The position numbers and the translations under genes are program-made. A stretch of DNA of 64,000 nucleotides. Source: Methanocorpusculum sp. GTDB lineage: Archaea > Halobacteriota > Methanomicrobia > Methanomicrobiales > Methanocorpusculaceae. The stretch's first letter is position 1. Every line of letters starts with the position of its first letter. Location: positions 120,975 to 184,974 of the forward strand of contig JAFQBW010000004.1 in the NCBI GenBank assembly GCA_017399555.1, written 5' to 3'. A model generated the notes under the pieces. That model did not search any database, was not told the origin of the DNA, and saw nothing but the letters and a program-made list of their open reading frames with translations. Of this stretch, positions 17,765 through 25,617 are shown one piece after another.

Positions 17765-19114
17765 ATGCCGTCTGCACTGGAATACTTTGAAGAGATTGCA
17801 AAAATCCCGCGTCCGTCGGGACATGAAGAGAAAATCCGCGAATATCTGAAGTTGTTTGCCGCAAAGCATTCACTCGAATGCATCGAGGATGCCGCAGGAA
17901 ATATCATCATCCGCCGCGGCTCTCCCTCCATCACTTTGCAGGGGCACATGGATATGGTTCCGGAATCGGTTGCGCCGTTTGATTTTCTTTCCTGCGGGAT
18001 TTCGACCTGCATCAAAGACGGCTGGGTTTGTGCAGACGGCACAACTCTTGGAGCAGACAACGGAGCAGGCGTTGCTCTGATGCTTTCGGCTCTCACCAAT
18101 CTCCCGGATACTCCGCTCGAATGCCTCTTCACGGTGGATGAAGAAGCAGGCATGACTGGAGTTGAAGCACTTTCCCCCACTGTTCTGAAAGGAAAAACGC
18201 TCATCAATCTTGACCATGAAAACGGGAACTCGCTTCTTATCGGCTGTGCCGGCGGCGTAAATACCGAAGCGGTCTTCCCGAAAATCCGCACTGTTCCAAA
18301 CGAACAGTGGTACACTCTGCACATCAGCGGTCTTGCAAGCGGACATTCCGGAATCGAGATTGGATGCGGCAGGGCAAACGCGGTAAAGCTTGCGGCAGAG
18401 TTTCTTACCCGCATCAAAGCAGAGCAGATCTCTGCATTCTCTGCCGGAACGAAATGCAATGTAATCCCGAAAGAGGCCGCGGTTACCTTCTCAGCCGAAG
18501 GGGATGCTGCATCCTGCTTTGCGGAGTATTATGCAGAGGTAAAATCCCTCTATGCGAAAACCGATCCGGAAATCTGCATGACCTTGAGAGCGGCAGAAAT
18601 TCCTGCAGTTGCCTACACCGCAGACTTTGTTCAGGCTCTATCTGAATGCAGAAACGGCGTGGTGGAAGAAGATTCCCGCGGAGTTATCACTTCCTCCAAT
18701 CTTGCGGCTGTGGTTGACGAGCCGGAGGGTTTCCGGATTATCACCCTTCAGCGCAGTGCCAAAAATGTATCCCGCGATGCACTTTCTGCAGAGATTGCCT
18801 TTGTCTTCCGCGAAGCAGGAGCAGAGGTCTTTTCCCACAGCAGTTTTTCCGGATGGCTTCTTGCCAAAGACTCTCCGCTTGTTCTGCGGGCGGCAGAACT
18901 CTATGAACGGCTGTTTGGCAGAAAACCGGAGATTGAGACCACACACGGCGGCGTTGAGTGCGGCATGATTCAGGAAAAGTATCCGGAGATGCAGATAATA
19001 TCCCTCGGCCCTACGATTGAGGCGTGCCATACCGTACAGGAGCGGATGTCGGTTCAGTCTCTGGAAGAGACCGAGCGGTTTTTGTTTGCGCTGATTGCAG
19101 AACTGCAGGAGTAA
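17765..19114 (+). CDS. pepD: Xaa-His (aminoacyl-histidine) dipeptidase, M20 family
   Basis: 449 residues. The di-zinc peptidase motifs are visible: GHMDMVPE near residue 59, GADNGAGVALML near 99, DEEAGMTG near 126 and DHENGNSLLIGCAGG near 155, with ETTHGGVECGM near the C terminus. It hydrolyses dipeptides, notably carnosine-like Xaa-His, in the cytoplasm. This family is common in Firmicutes and enteric bacteria and sporadic in archaea. It is followed by convergent genes with no gap. Confidence 0.9.
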   Translation: MPSALEYFEEIAKIPRPSGHEEKIREYLKLFAAKHSLECIEDAAGNIIIRRGSPSITLQGHMDMVPESVAPFDFLSCGISTCIKDGWVCADGTTLGADNGAGVALMLSALTNLPDTPLECLFTVDEEAGMTGVEALSPTVLKGKTLINLDHENGNSLLIGCAGGVNTEAVFPKIRTVPNEQWYTLHISGLASGHSGIEIGCGRANAVKLAAEFLTRIKAEQISAFSAGTKCNVIPKEAAVTFSAEGDAASCFAEYYAEVKSLYAKTDPEICMTLRAAEIPAVAYTADFVQALSECRNGVVEEDSRGVITSSNLAAVVDEPEGFRIITLQRSAKNVSRDALSAEIAFVFREAGAEVFSHSSFSGWLLAKDSPLVLRAAELYERLFGRKPEIETTHGGVECGMIQEKYPEMQIISLGPTIEACHTVQERMSVQSLEETERFLFALIAELQE

Positions 19115-19594
19115 TTACTCCTCAGCCAGCTTCCGCAGCGCGTCTCCGGTCACGCGGTAGGTGGTCCACTCACTCATTGGTTCCGCGCCAAGCGAGAGAT
19201 AGAAGTCAATGCTTGGACGGTTCCAGTCCAGACACCACCACTCAAACCTGCCGCAGTTTCTCTCAACCGCGATTTGTGCAAGCTTCTTCAGCGTTGCCTT
19301 GCCGTATCCTTTTCCGCGGAATTCCGGCTTCACAAACAAATCCTCCAGATACAGTCCGGAACGCCCGAGGAAGGTCGAGAAGTTGTGGAAGAAGAGGGCA
19401 AAGCCGACCTCCTTTCCGTCTTCCAGAACAAAAAGCACCTCGGCTTTCTTTCTCTCGAAAATCTCCTCCTCCAGCATTGCAGGCGTTGCCACAACCTGGT
19501 CTGCCATCTTCTCATACTCGGCCAAGTCTGCAATAAACTGCAGAATCAGCGCACAGTCCTTTCTTTCCGCAAAACGAAACTCCGGCTTCATCAC
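19115..19594 (-). CDS. GNAT-family N-acetyltransferase (diamine acetyltransferase-like)
   Basis: 159 residues. The acetyl-CoA motif is VKPEFRGKGYGKATLKKLAQIA near residue 90, preceded by LYLEDLFV and followed by CGRFEWWCLDWNRPSIDFYLSLGA. This order is typical of the spermidine/spermine or thialysine acetyltransferase subgroup, so a small amine is a likely acceptor; this is an inference. The start overlaps the stop of the upstream zinc-ribbon gene by 4 bp. Confidence 0.88.
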   Translation of the reverse strand: MMKPEFRFAERKDCALILQFIADLAEYEKMADQVVATPAMLEEEIFERKKAEVLFVLEDGKEVGFALFFHNFSTFLGRSGLYLEDLFVKPEFRGKGYGKATLKKLAQIAVERNCGRFEWWCLDWNRPSIDFYLSLGAEPMSEWTTYRVTGDALRKLAEE

Positions 19595-20199
19595 ACTTTC
19601 CTCTCCATTTTCCGTCTGAAAAACTCCTCTGCTGTACCTGCTTTATCTGCCGGCGGCATATAGCGGGACGGATATCCGCTTGCCCGAAGAACTCCTGCCG
19701 TCTCGTCATCCGTTCCCGAAAAACTCTTTCCCATCAGGGAAATCAGCGAGTTTGGCAGCGGCAGACCGTACAGACTGCTGAATCCGGTCATGGGAAGATT
19801 TGACTTGGCATAATTCCTAACTGAACTCCTGTTCATCTGGATACCAAGCGCTTCCATAATGGCCGCCGCATGGGAATAACTGTTTGTCCGGGATAAATTC
19901 AGTGCCAAATCCACAATCGCCGAACCGACGCGGGTGTCCGGATAGAACGGCTCTTCTGCATAGAGGAGCCTTCCGCACTCTTTGCAGAGAAACCGCCGGA
20001 CCTTCACGGTCACTGTGCGGCTTCCGCCGGGCAGAAGAAGCGTTGCGTAGTTCTTTGTTTTTGTATCATACGGCATCGGACGTCCTCCGCAGTGCGGGCA
20101 GTTTCCAATCTCCTTAAACAGAGCGCCGTCCAGCGAGGCGATGCCCATACTGATGGTTGCAGAAAGCATCGGAGGAATTTTAATCAGACGGTGTGCCAT
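19591..20199 (-). CDS. Zinc-ribbon / helix-turn-helix protein of unknown function
   Basis: About 202 residues from the ATG at 20199. CPHCG near residue 34 and CKECG near residue 73 form one zinc ribbon. The following segment (VGSAIVDLALNLSRTNSYSHAAAIMEALGIQMNRSSVRNYAK) looks like a helix-turn-helix, an arrangement seen in the N-terminal part of some transposases. There is no DDE catalytic domain; the C-terminal 60 residues are of no recognised family. An upstream in-frame start (20367) would run through the 23-bp inverted repeat and is less likely. It is translationally coupled to the acetyltransferase gene. Confidence 0.65.
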   Translation of the reverse strand: MAHRLIKIPPMLSATISMGIASLDGALFKEIGNCPHCGGRPMPYDTKTKNYATLLLPGGSRTVTVKVRRFLCKECGRLLYAEEPFYPDTRVGSAIVDLALNLSRTNSYSHAAAIMEALGIQMNRSSVRNYAKSNLPMTGFSSLYGLPLPNSLISLMGKSFSGTDDETAGVLRASGYPSRYMPPADKAGTAEEFFRRKMERKV

Positions 20200-20209
20200 T
20201 GGTGTATAA

Positions 20210-20292
20210 GAGTGGGTTTTCCAAGGGGATAAGGATGTGTGTATCTCAACCCCCCAGATACAAACAAGATTATCCCCTTGGAAAACCCACTC
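20210..20292. repeat. Perfect 23-bp inverted repeat between divergent genes
   Basis: The left arm at 20210-20232 (begins GAGTGGGTTTTCC) and right arm at 20270-20292 (ends GGAAAACCCACTC) are exact reverse complements around a 37-nt spacer. The arms fill almost the whole gap between the reverse gene starting at 20199 and the forward gene starting at about 20300. As RNA it would form a very stable stem in either leader; as DNA it could be a protein-binding site or cruciform. Confidence 0.9.
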
Positions 20293-20299
20293 ATAATCA

Positions 20300-20845
20300 A
20301 TGATTATAAAAGGCATCACTGTGCGTATCCCTCCGCTTCTGCTGGGTCTCACCGTTCTTTTTGCCATCGTCTGTGCGATGTCATTCGCCGAATCCGGAGA
20401 ATGGATTTATGTCTGGATGGGTGTTCCCTTATGTATCGTCCTGCTTGCCTTCCCGCTTCTTCTGATGTACTCGAATGAGAAGCAGGTCTTAAAGAACAAA
20501 GATGCAGTGCGTGCTGCAGCGCACCGGGTAAAAGCACACCAGATTTCCTCCTCCATGCGTGGCGTTCCGGTCATCTTCGAAGGCGAGGTTGTCAAAATCT
20601 CCGGTCTGCAGATGAACAAACCGACCTACATCATCAAAGACGGTTCCGGTCAGGTTGCCGTCCGCAGATTCGCTCTTCCGGAACGTCTCTTCGGCGTCGG
20701 CGCTCATGTCGAGGTTCTTGGAACGGTCTATGGCAAAGTCGGAAACGAGCGTTCCGTCTTCATCAACGCATTAACTATCACCCCGATCGCTGCCGCTCAG
20801 GCTGAGGTTGCGGAAGAAAAAATCCATATCAAGAAATACAACTGA
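20300..20845 (+). CDS. Membrane-anchored OB-fold protein
   Basis: 181 residues. Two hydrophobic helices occupy residues 10-55. The C-terminal domain (GEVVKISGLQMNKPTYIIKDGSGQVAVRRFAL, then VEVLGTVYGKVGNERSVFINALTI) has the strand pattern of an OB fold of the tRNA-anticodon/RPA type. Function is unknown; it may bind nucleic acid or a membrane partner. The start is uncertain: a GTG seven codons downstream (20321) is possible, and a TATA-like attataaaa sits at the annotated start. The next gene starts 1 nt after the stop. Confidence 0.7.
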   Translation: MIIKGITVRIPPLLLGLTVLFAIVCAMSFAESGEWIYVWMGVPLCIVLLAFPLLLMYSNEKQVLKNKDAVRAAAHRVKAHQISSSMRGVPVIFEGEVVKISGLQMNKPTYIIKDGSGQVAVRRFALPERLFGVGAHVEVLGTVYGKVGNERSVFINALTITPIAAAQAEVAEEKIHIKKYN

Positions 20846-20846
20846 C

Positions 20847-21554
20847 ATGAACCGAACCGAATTTATTGCCCATATGGAGCGTATCGCACCTCCGGAGCTT
20901 GCAGAGGAGTTTGACATCGGCAGAATCGGTCTCCTGCTTGAGGGAACAGACGAGATTGAAAAAATCGCCTGTGCTCTTGATGCAACGCCGGCAGTAGCCA
21001 AAGCCGCGGCAGACGGCGGATTCGATGCTTTGGTGGTTCACCATCCGGCATTCTGGGCACCCATGCACAGCATTGTCGGCAGAAATGCTGAAATTGCCCG
21101 TCCGCTCATCAAAGCTGATGTGAATCTCTACGCCATGCACACCAACTTTGACCACGCAGAAGGCGGCATCAACGATGCCCTGGCAGAAGAGCTTCGCTTA
21201 AAAGACCGCATTCGCATGTCTTTAGGAGTTGTCGGAACGCTGACCGCCCCGCTTTCAGAAGTTGCAGAGATTCTCGGCTGCGGTCTTCGGGTATGGGGAG
21301 ATGTGGATGGAATCTCCCGCATCGCTGTTGTCGGCGGCTCTGCTTTTGACTGGGAGTTAATCGAAGAGGCGGCATCCCTTGGCGCAGAGGCATACCTTGC
21401 GTCTGAACTCAAATACAATATTGCCCTCGAATCTCCAATTCCCTGCATTGAGGCAACCCACTATGCCCTGGAAGCTCCGGGAATGCGGGCGCTTTCCAAG
21501 CGGGAAGGCTGGACCTTTATTGACGGTACACCGCTTACCAAAGTTATTGAATGA
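20847..21554 (+). CDS. NIF3-like dinuclear metal-centre protein
   Basis: About 235 residues of the NIF3/YbgI/YqfO family. VVHHPAFW near residue 65 and MHTNFDHAEGGINDAL near residue 100 carry the His, Asp and Glu metal ligands, and a late EATHYALEAPGM carries more. The family forms hexameric toroids with two metals and may act as GTP cyclohydrolase-like or other hydrolases; its role is unsettled. The ATG at 20847, 1 nt after the previous stop, fits the family N terminus (MNRTEFIAHMERIAPPELAE) better than the upstream in-frame start. Confidence 0.9.
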   Translation: MNRTEFIAHMERIAPPELAEEFDIGRIGLLLEGTDEIEKIACALDATPAVAKAAADGGFDALVVHHPAFWAPMHSIVGRNAEIARPLIKADVNLYAMHTNFDHAEGGINDALAEELRLKDRIRMSLGVVGTLTAPLSEVAEILGCGLRVWGDVDGISRIAVVGGSAFDWELIEEAASLGAEAYLASELKYNIALESPIPCIEATHYALEAPGMRALSKREGWTFIDGTPLTKVIE

Positions 21555-21913
21555 TTCATCCGTTCACCGTCCTCAAACGCGAAGGCGAACTCAACGATGC
21601 TGTCCGGGAGGCATTTATCGGTGCCTACGGAAAACGCGGAGCGGAGGCTGTTGATGCAGTCCTTGAAGGACGGGTGAAAAAATACCGCGACTACTTCGTA
21701 GTTGTCGGAAACACGGATGAGTACTTCATCGAAGGAGACTTCTGCAGTTGTGCGGCATCCCGCTATGGGGTTGACTGCTGGCACACGCTGGCAGTCAAAA
21801 TTGCCGAGGCAACAGGTCTCTTTGAGACGTATGATATGTGGTACTATCTGCAGGGAGTGGATGAAGAAGAAGAGGATTACTCTTCCAGCTTCGCCCCGCA
21901 GACCGAACAGTAA
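21551..21913 (+). CDS. SWIM zinc-finger protein
   Basis: 120 residues. The core FCSCAASRYGVDCWHTLAVKIA near residue 60 is the SWIM finger pattern CxC...CxH. The rest is acidic at the C terminus (DEEEEDYSSS). SWIM domains bind DNA or proteins and accompany Rad51-type recombination in archaea; no enzymatic domain is present here. It overlaps the NIF3 gene by 4 bp and the convergent zinc-ribbon gene by 37 bp. Confidence 0.82.
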   Translation: MIHPFTVLKREGELNDAVREAFIGAYGKRGAEAVDAVLEGRVKKYRDYFVVVGNTDEYFIEGDFCSCAASRYGVDCWHTLAVKIAEATGLFETYDMWYYLQGVDEEEEDYSSSFAPQTEQ

Positions 21914-22098
21914 TTATCTCCGCCTTCAACCCGGCATCCGCAAACAGGGCATCTCCTGATTTCCCGCTTCGGCAGGAAAAAGAGCGGCAGGAACAAAAAC
22001 AAAAAGAAAAAGGGAAGCCCGAAGGCGAAGCATACGGCAGTTACCGCAAGAGACCCTGCAAAGAGGGCAAGAGATACTGCAGTTCTTTTTTCCATCAC
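21877..22098 (-). CDS. Small membrane protein with C-terminal zinc ribbon
   Basis: 73 residues. There are two hydrophobic helices (about residues 8-28 and 29-42, Phe/Leu-rich), then KREIRRCPVCGCRVEGGDNYCSVCGAKLEE, a complete four-cysteine zinc ribbon at the C terminus. The start overlaps the nadC stop by 4 bp, so it is the last gene of the NAD operon. It overlaps the convergent SWIM gene by 37 bp. The function is unknown. Confidence 0.75.
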   Translation of the reverse strand: MMEKRTAVSLALFAGSLAVTAVCFAFGLPFFFLFLFLPLFFLPKREIRRCPVCGCRVEGGDNYCSVCGAKLEE

Positions 22099-22922
22099 TC
22101 GATTTCCAGACTCACATCCGCACAGGCAACCGAGTGCGTTAAAGAACCCATGCTGATGATGTCGATGTCAAGCCCTTTGAATGCGGAAATCGTCTCTGCA
22201 CGGATACCGCCGGAGATTTCGAGCATGACCTTCTCGCGAAGACCTGCCGCTTTCAGTGCGGAAATCGCCTCGGCGATTTTTTCCGGCGTCATGTTGTCGA
22301 ACATGATGGTGTCTGCTCCGGCTTCTGCCGCACGGAGGGCATCCTCGACCGACTCGACTTCGCAGTCGATAACCTTCTTCGGGAATGCCGCACGGCAGCG
22401 TCTGACCGCTTCTCCCACATCAAGGAAGCTTCGGTGTGTGTCCTTAATCAGGAATGCCTCTGCCAAATCGTAGCGGTGCGGCAGTCCTCCGCCGGCAGAT
22501 ATTGCCTTCTTGTCAAAGTACCGAAGACCAGGCGCAGTCTTTCTCGTTCCCGCAACCCGCACATGGTCATTAATCCCGCGGGCGAGATTTCCTGCCGCAT
22601 AGGCGGCAGAGGCAATTCCGCTCATTCTACCGAGCAGGTTTAAGGCTGACCGCTCAACGGCGAGAATCGAATGCACCCGTCCATGCAGGGTGAGGAGAAC
22701 CTCATAGGCTTCTGCCTTCTCGCCGTCCTTTTTCTTCGGCAGTGCTGCAACGCCGGCAAGCCCGAACAGCTCCACGCACTCTTCGATTCCGGAGAGAATC
22801 ATCTCTTCGCGGGCCTCGATTCTGGCGGTCACATACGTATTTTCCAGAAGCGTCCGGGAGGTGATATCATTCTCTGCCGCGTCTTCTGCAAGGAATGAGC
22901 GAAGGAGCGCCTTTTTGTCCAT
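22095..22922 (-). CDS. nadC: Quinolinate phosphoribosyltransferase (nicotinate-nucleotide pyrophosphorylase)
   Basis: 275 residues. It converts quinolinate and PRPP to nicotinate mononucleotide in de novo NAD synthesis. The N-terminal LAEDAAENDITSRTLL, the RTLPGLR-like GTRKTAPGLRYFDKKAI and the HRYDLAEAFLIKDTH segment are family signatures. VESVEDALRAAEAGADTIMFDN near the C terminus is the barrel phosphate site. It is the third enzyme gene of nadX-nadA-nadC, overlapping nadA by one base. Confidence 0.96.
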   Translation of the reverse strand: MDKKALLRSFLAEDAAENDITSRTLLENTYVTARIEAREEMILSGIEECVELFGLAGVAALPKKKDGEKAEAYEVLLTLHGRVHSILAVERSALNLLGRMSGIASAAYAAGNLARGINDHVRVAGTRKTAPGLRYFDKKAISAGGGLPHRYDLAEAFLIKDTHRSFLDVGEAVRRCRAAFPKKVIDCEVESVEDALRAAEAGADTIMFDNMTPEKIAEAISALKAAGLREKVMLEISGGIRAETISAFKGLDIDIISMGSLTHSVACADVSLEIE

Positions 22923-23821
22923 CAGGCTGACGCCTCAATCATCCGCTCAATGGCTTTTCTGGCGCGGTCTGCAGTCTCCTTCTCCACAACAACCTCATTC
23001 TTTCCTTCTGCTAAGGTCTCGTAGAGGTCCTTTAAGGTGATGAGCTTCATATTGTCGCAGACTGCTTCTATTCCATGGAACGCAGTTTCCGGATAGCGCT
23101 TTTTCAGCGGATGGAGGATACCGGATTCGGTAACGATAATCCACTCCTGCTTCTCTCCGCAGTTTCGAATCATGTATCCGGTAGAACCAATCATATCAGA
23201 TGCCTTCTGCACCTCCGGAGCACACTCCGGATGGCAGATTACCGTTGCGTTCGGGAACTCACGGCGAAGCCGCTCAATCTCATCGACCGTTACCTTGTGG
23301 TGAATCGGACAGCCACCGTTTTCCGGAACGGTGATAACAGTTTTTTCCGGCACCTGTTCGCGAACCCAGGAGGCAAGGTTTGCATCCGGACCGAAGAGCA
23401 CGGTGTCGCTTTCAAGCGAGCGGACCACATCTGCCGCATTTGCAGACGTACAGGTGATGTCGCACTCTGCCTTCGTTGCGGCAGAGGAGTTGACGTATAC
23501 TACAAACGGAGCGCCTGGATGTGCGGATTTTGCCGCACGGACCATCTCCGGGGTTAACTGGTCGGCAAGCGGGCAGCCTGCATCCGGTCTCGGGATTAAG
23601 ACGGTCTTTTCCGGCGAGAGAATCTTTGCAGTCTCCGCCATGAAATAGACGCCGCAGATAACAAGCGTCGAGGCTGACGCTTCCTTTGCCTTGCGGGCAA
23701 GTTCGAGAGAGTCGCCGCAGATGTCTGCAACGTCCTGAATCTCTGCCGGCTCGTAGTTGTGCACTAAAATCAGTGCGTCCTTCTCTGCGGCAAGCTTTCT
23801 GATTTCTTCTGCGTAGTTCAT
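22922..23821 (-). CDS. nadA: Quinolinate synthase A
   Basis: 299 residues. It condenses iminoaspartate with dihydroxyacetone phosphate to form quinolinate, using a 4Fe-4S cluster with three protein cysteines. Candidate ligands lie in VICGVYFMAETAKIL, TCTSANAADV and VICHPECAPEVQ. The N-terminal LVHNYEPAEIQDVADICGDSLELA is diagnostic. Length is normal. The start overlaps the nadX stop by 4 bp. Confidence 0.97.
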   Translation of the reverse strand: MNYAEEIRKLAAEKDALILVHNYEPAEIQDVADICGDSLELARKAKEASASTLVICGVYFMAETAKILSPEKTVLIPRPDAGCPLADQLTPEMVRAAKSAHPGAPFVVYVNSSAATKAECDITCTSANAADVVRSLESDTVLFGPDANLASWVREQVPEKTVITVPENGGCPIHHKVTVDEIERLRREFPNATVICHPECAPEVQKASDMIGSTGYMIRNCGEKQEWIIVTESGILHPLKKRYPETAFHGIEAVCDNMKLITLKDLYETLAEGKNEVVVEKETADRARKAIERMIEASA

Positions 23822-24576
23822 GCTCCTATCACCAGCGGGCTGTCAAGGTTTCGCAGAAGCGAGAGGATGGAAAGGGCGGCAAGGTAGCTCGTTGCCGGAT
23901 TGTCCGGAGACGGCACATTTCTGATGCGTGCGTAAATCTCGCCGAACTCTCCTTCGAAGAAGATTTCATGCATGTTCCTGTCCTCTGCCGGGTCTGCCCA
24001 GAGTTCCACATCAATACTTCTTCCGGCAGCAAGGGAAAGAGACTGTGCGACATTGGTGTTTTTCGGGAACTCGCGGACACAGTCATGAGCTTTTCCGCCG
24101 AACAGCTGGGTCTTTTCTGTAATCGGACGGTTTAAGGATGCCGGGCTTTTGGTTGTTTTGAGGAGAATTTTGTCCACGCGGGCAATCTGTCCCACTTTGA
24201 TATTGTCAAGGCCGAGTACGGCGCCGGAGGGGATGTGTATTTTTACGGAGTTTTTGCGGGCGGTCTCTATTAAATCTGCTCTGAACTCTTCATCCGCAAG
24301 AGCGCCGACGCTCATGATGATGATATCCTTTCCTGCCTCAAGCACTGCTTTTGCATGGGAGCGGGCGGCGGCAACGGATGCCGCTTCCACAATCACATCA
24401 CAGGGTTCGCTGAGAAATGCGGAGAAGTCTGTGTGGGCAGCTGCGGAAAACTCTTTTCCGAAGGCATCCGCTTTCTCCTGTGCAGTATCATATACAGCCG
24501 TAATTTTGAAATTGTCCTGCCCTTTTGCGATAATCCGGCCTATATTACCGCATCCAAGAAGCCCGACATGAATCAT
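23818..24576 (-). CDS. nadX: L-aspartate dehydrogenase
   Basis: 252 residues. It oxidises aspartate to iminoaspartate with NAD(P), replacing aspartate oxidase NadB in many anaerobes. The Rossmann start is HVGLLGCGNIGRIIAKG. The middle part has SVGALADEEFR and HIPSGAVLGLDNIK, and NTNVAQSLSLAAG is the conserved catalytic region. It is the first gene of the NAD operon and is followed directly by nadA. Confidence 0.95.
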   Translation of the reverse strand: MIHVGLLGCGNIGRIIAKGQDNFKITAVYDTAQEKADAFGKEFSAAAHTDFSAFLSEPCDVIVEAASVAAARSHAKAVLEAGKDIIIMSVGALADEEFRADLIETARKNSVKIHIPSGAVLGLDNIKVGQIARVDKILLKTTKSPASLNRPITEKTQLFGGKAHDCVREFPKNTNVAQSLSLAAGRSIDVELWADPAEDRNMHEIFFEGEFGEIYARIRNVPSPDNPATSYLAALSILSLLRNLDSPLVIGA

Positions 24577-24663
24577 ACTATTCAGTTTACTAATGGAAGG
24601 TATTAAGGATTGCTCTCAGGCTGATGGGAGATTTGAAGTAGAAGAAGGGAGTATTTCTATGCA

Positions 24664-25590
24664 ATGGCTTCAACGGAGTTCTGCTGTGCGGTAGATTTGG
24701 GGGCAACAAATGTTCGGTGTGCTGTTCTGGGCAGGAATGGGGAGATTTCCGGCTTTCAGCGCTCGGAGGTTTCCGGGATAGAGAATGCTTCCTGTATCAC
24801 CGCAAAAATCGTGGATATGATAGAAAGCGCAGTTGAGGAAACCGGGGCGGATATTGGAGCGGTTGGAATTTCAACCGCAGGTCCGGTTGATTTGGCGCAC
24901 GGTTCGGTAGTGAACTCGCCAAATATGCAGGCCGGAGAGATTTTTCTTCGAGAGCCTATCGCTGAGGCGTTTGGTGTTCCGGTCTGTATGCTGACGGACT
25001 GCAAGGCAGGAGCATACGGCGAGTACGTTTTCGGCGGGCATGGCGATGCTTCGACGCTGGTGTATCTGACGATGTCCACCGGAATTGGTTCCGGCGTGAT
25101 TTCGAAGGGGGAAATTCTGCAGGGGGCTGATGGAAATGCGGGAGAGGTCGGACATTTCGTGGTGGATACAAAGTACAACATGCCCTGCGGCTGCGGGGGT
25201 TTCGGGCATTGGGAAGCATATGCAAGCGGCAGCGGCATGCCGCGGTTTTTTGCCGAGTGGCTGAGACAGCAGGGAGCGGAGTTTGAAAAGCCTCTGCTGA
25301 CGTCCGGGCAGATTTTGTTTGCGGCACGGCAGGGGGAGACGCTGTGCTCTAAGTTTATCTCCGAGGTTGCAGAAATCAATGCCCGCGGGATGCACTCTCT
25401 TGTTTGTGCGTACAATCCGGACTGTATTGTGTTAGACGGTCCGCTTGCCCGTGAGTATGCGGATCTGCTGATTGGGGACTTTGGAGGATATCTGCGAATG
25501 CCTGAGGTGTGTGTAACAGAGCTTGACGGAAACGCCCCTCTGCTTGGTGCAGGGGCGTACGCGTTTGAACAGAGGAAAGCAAACTTCTAA
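24664..25590 (+). CDS. ROK-family sugar kinase (glucokinase-like)
   Basis: 308 residues. The ATP phosphate loop AVDLGATNVRCAVLG is at residues 9-23 and the catalytic region LTDCKAGAYGEYVFG near residue 112. The ROK zinc site GHFVVDTKYNMPCGCGGFGHWEAYASG near residue 163 is complete, with His and three Cys. It phosphorylates a hexose or N-acetyl sugar with ATP; the sugar is not readable. It stands alone, divergent from the NAD operon. Confidence 0.88.
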   Translation: MASTEFCCAVDLGATNVRCAVLGRNGEISGFQRSEVSGIENASCITAKIVDMIESAVEETGADIGAVGISTAGPVDLAHGSVVNSPNMQAGEIFLREPIAEAFGVPVCMLTDCKAGAYGEYVFGGHGDASTLVYLTMSTGIGSGVISKGEILQGADGNAGEVGHFVVDTKYNMPCGCGGFGHWEAYASGSGMPRFFAEWLRQQGAEFEKPLLTSGQILFAARQGETLCSKFISEVAEINARGMHSLVCAYNPDCIVLDGPLAREYADLLIGDFGGYLRMPEVCVTELDGNAPLLGAGAYAFEQRKANF

Positions 25591-25617
25591 CCTCTCAACC
25601 CGCGAATAATAACACAC

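Noticed and set aside
20200..20367. N-terminal extension of the zinc-ribbon gene to the start at 20367
   Set aside because: The extension would encode the perfect inverted repeat and overlap the divergent gene. The ATG at 20199 gives a compact protein.
24756..25415. Open frames on the reverse strand opposite the ROK kinase
   Set aside because: The ROK gene has complete ATP, catalytic and zinc motifs; the reverse products are Ser/Pro/Thr-rich shadows.
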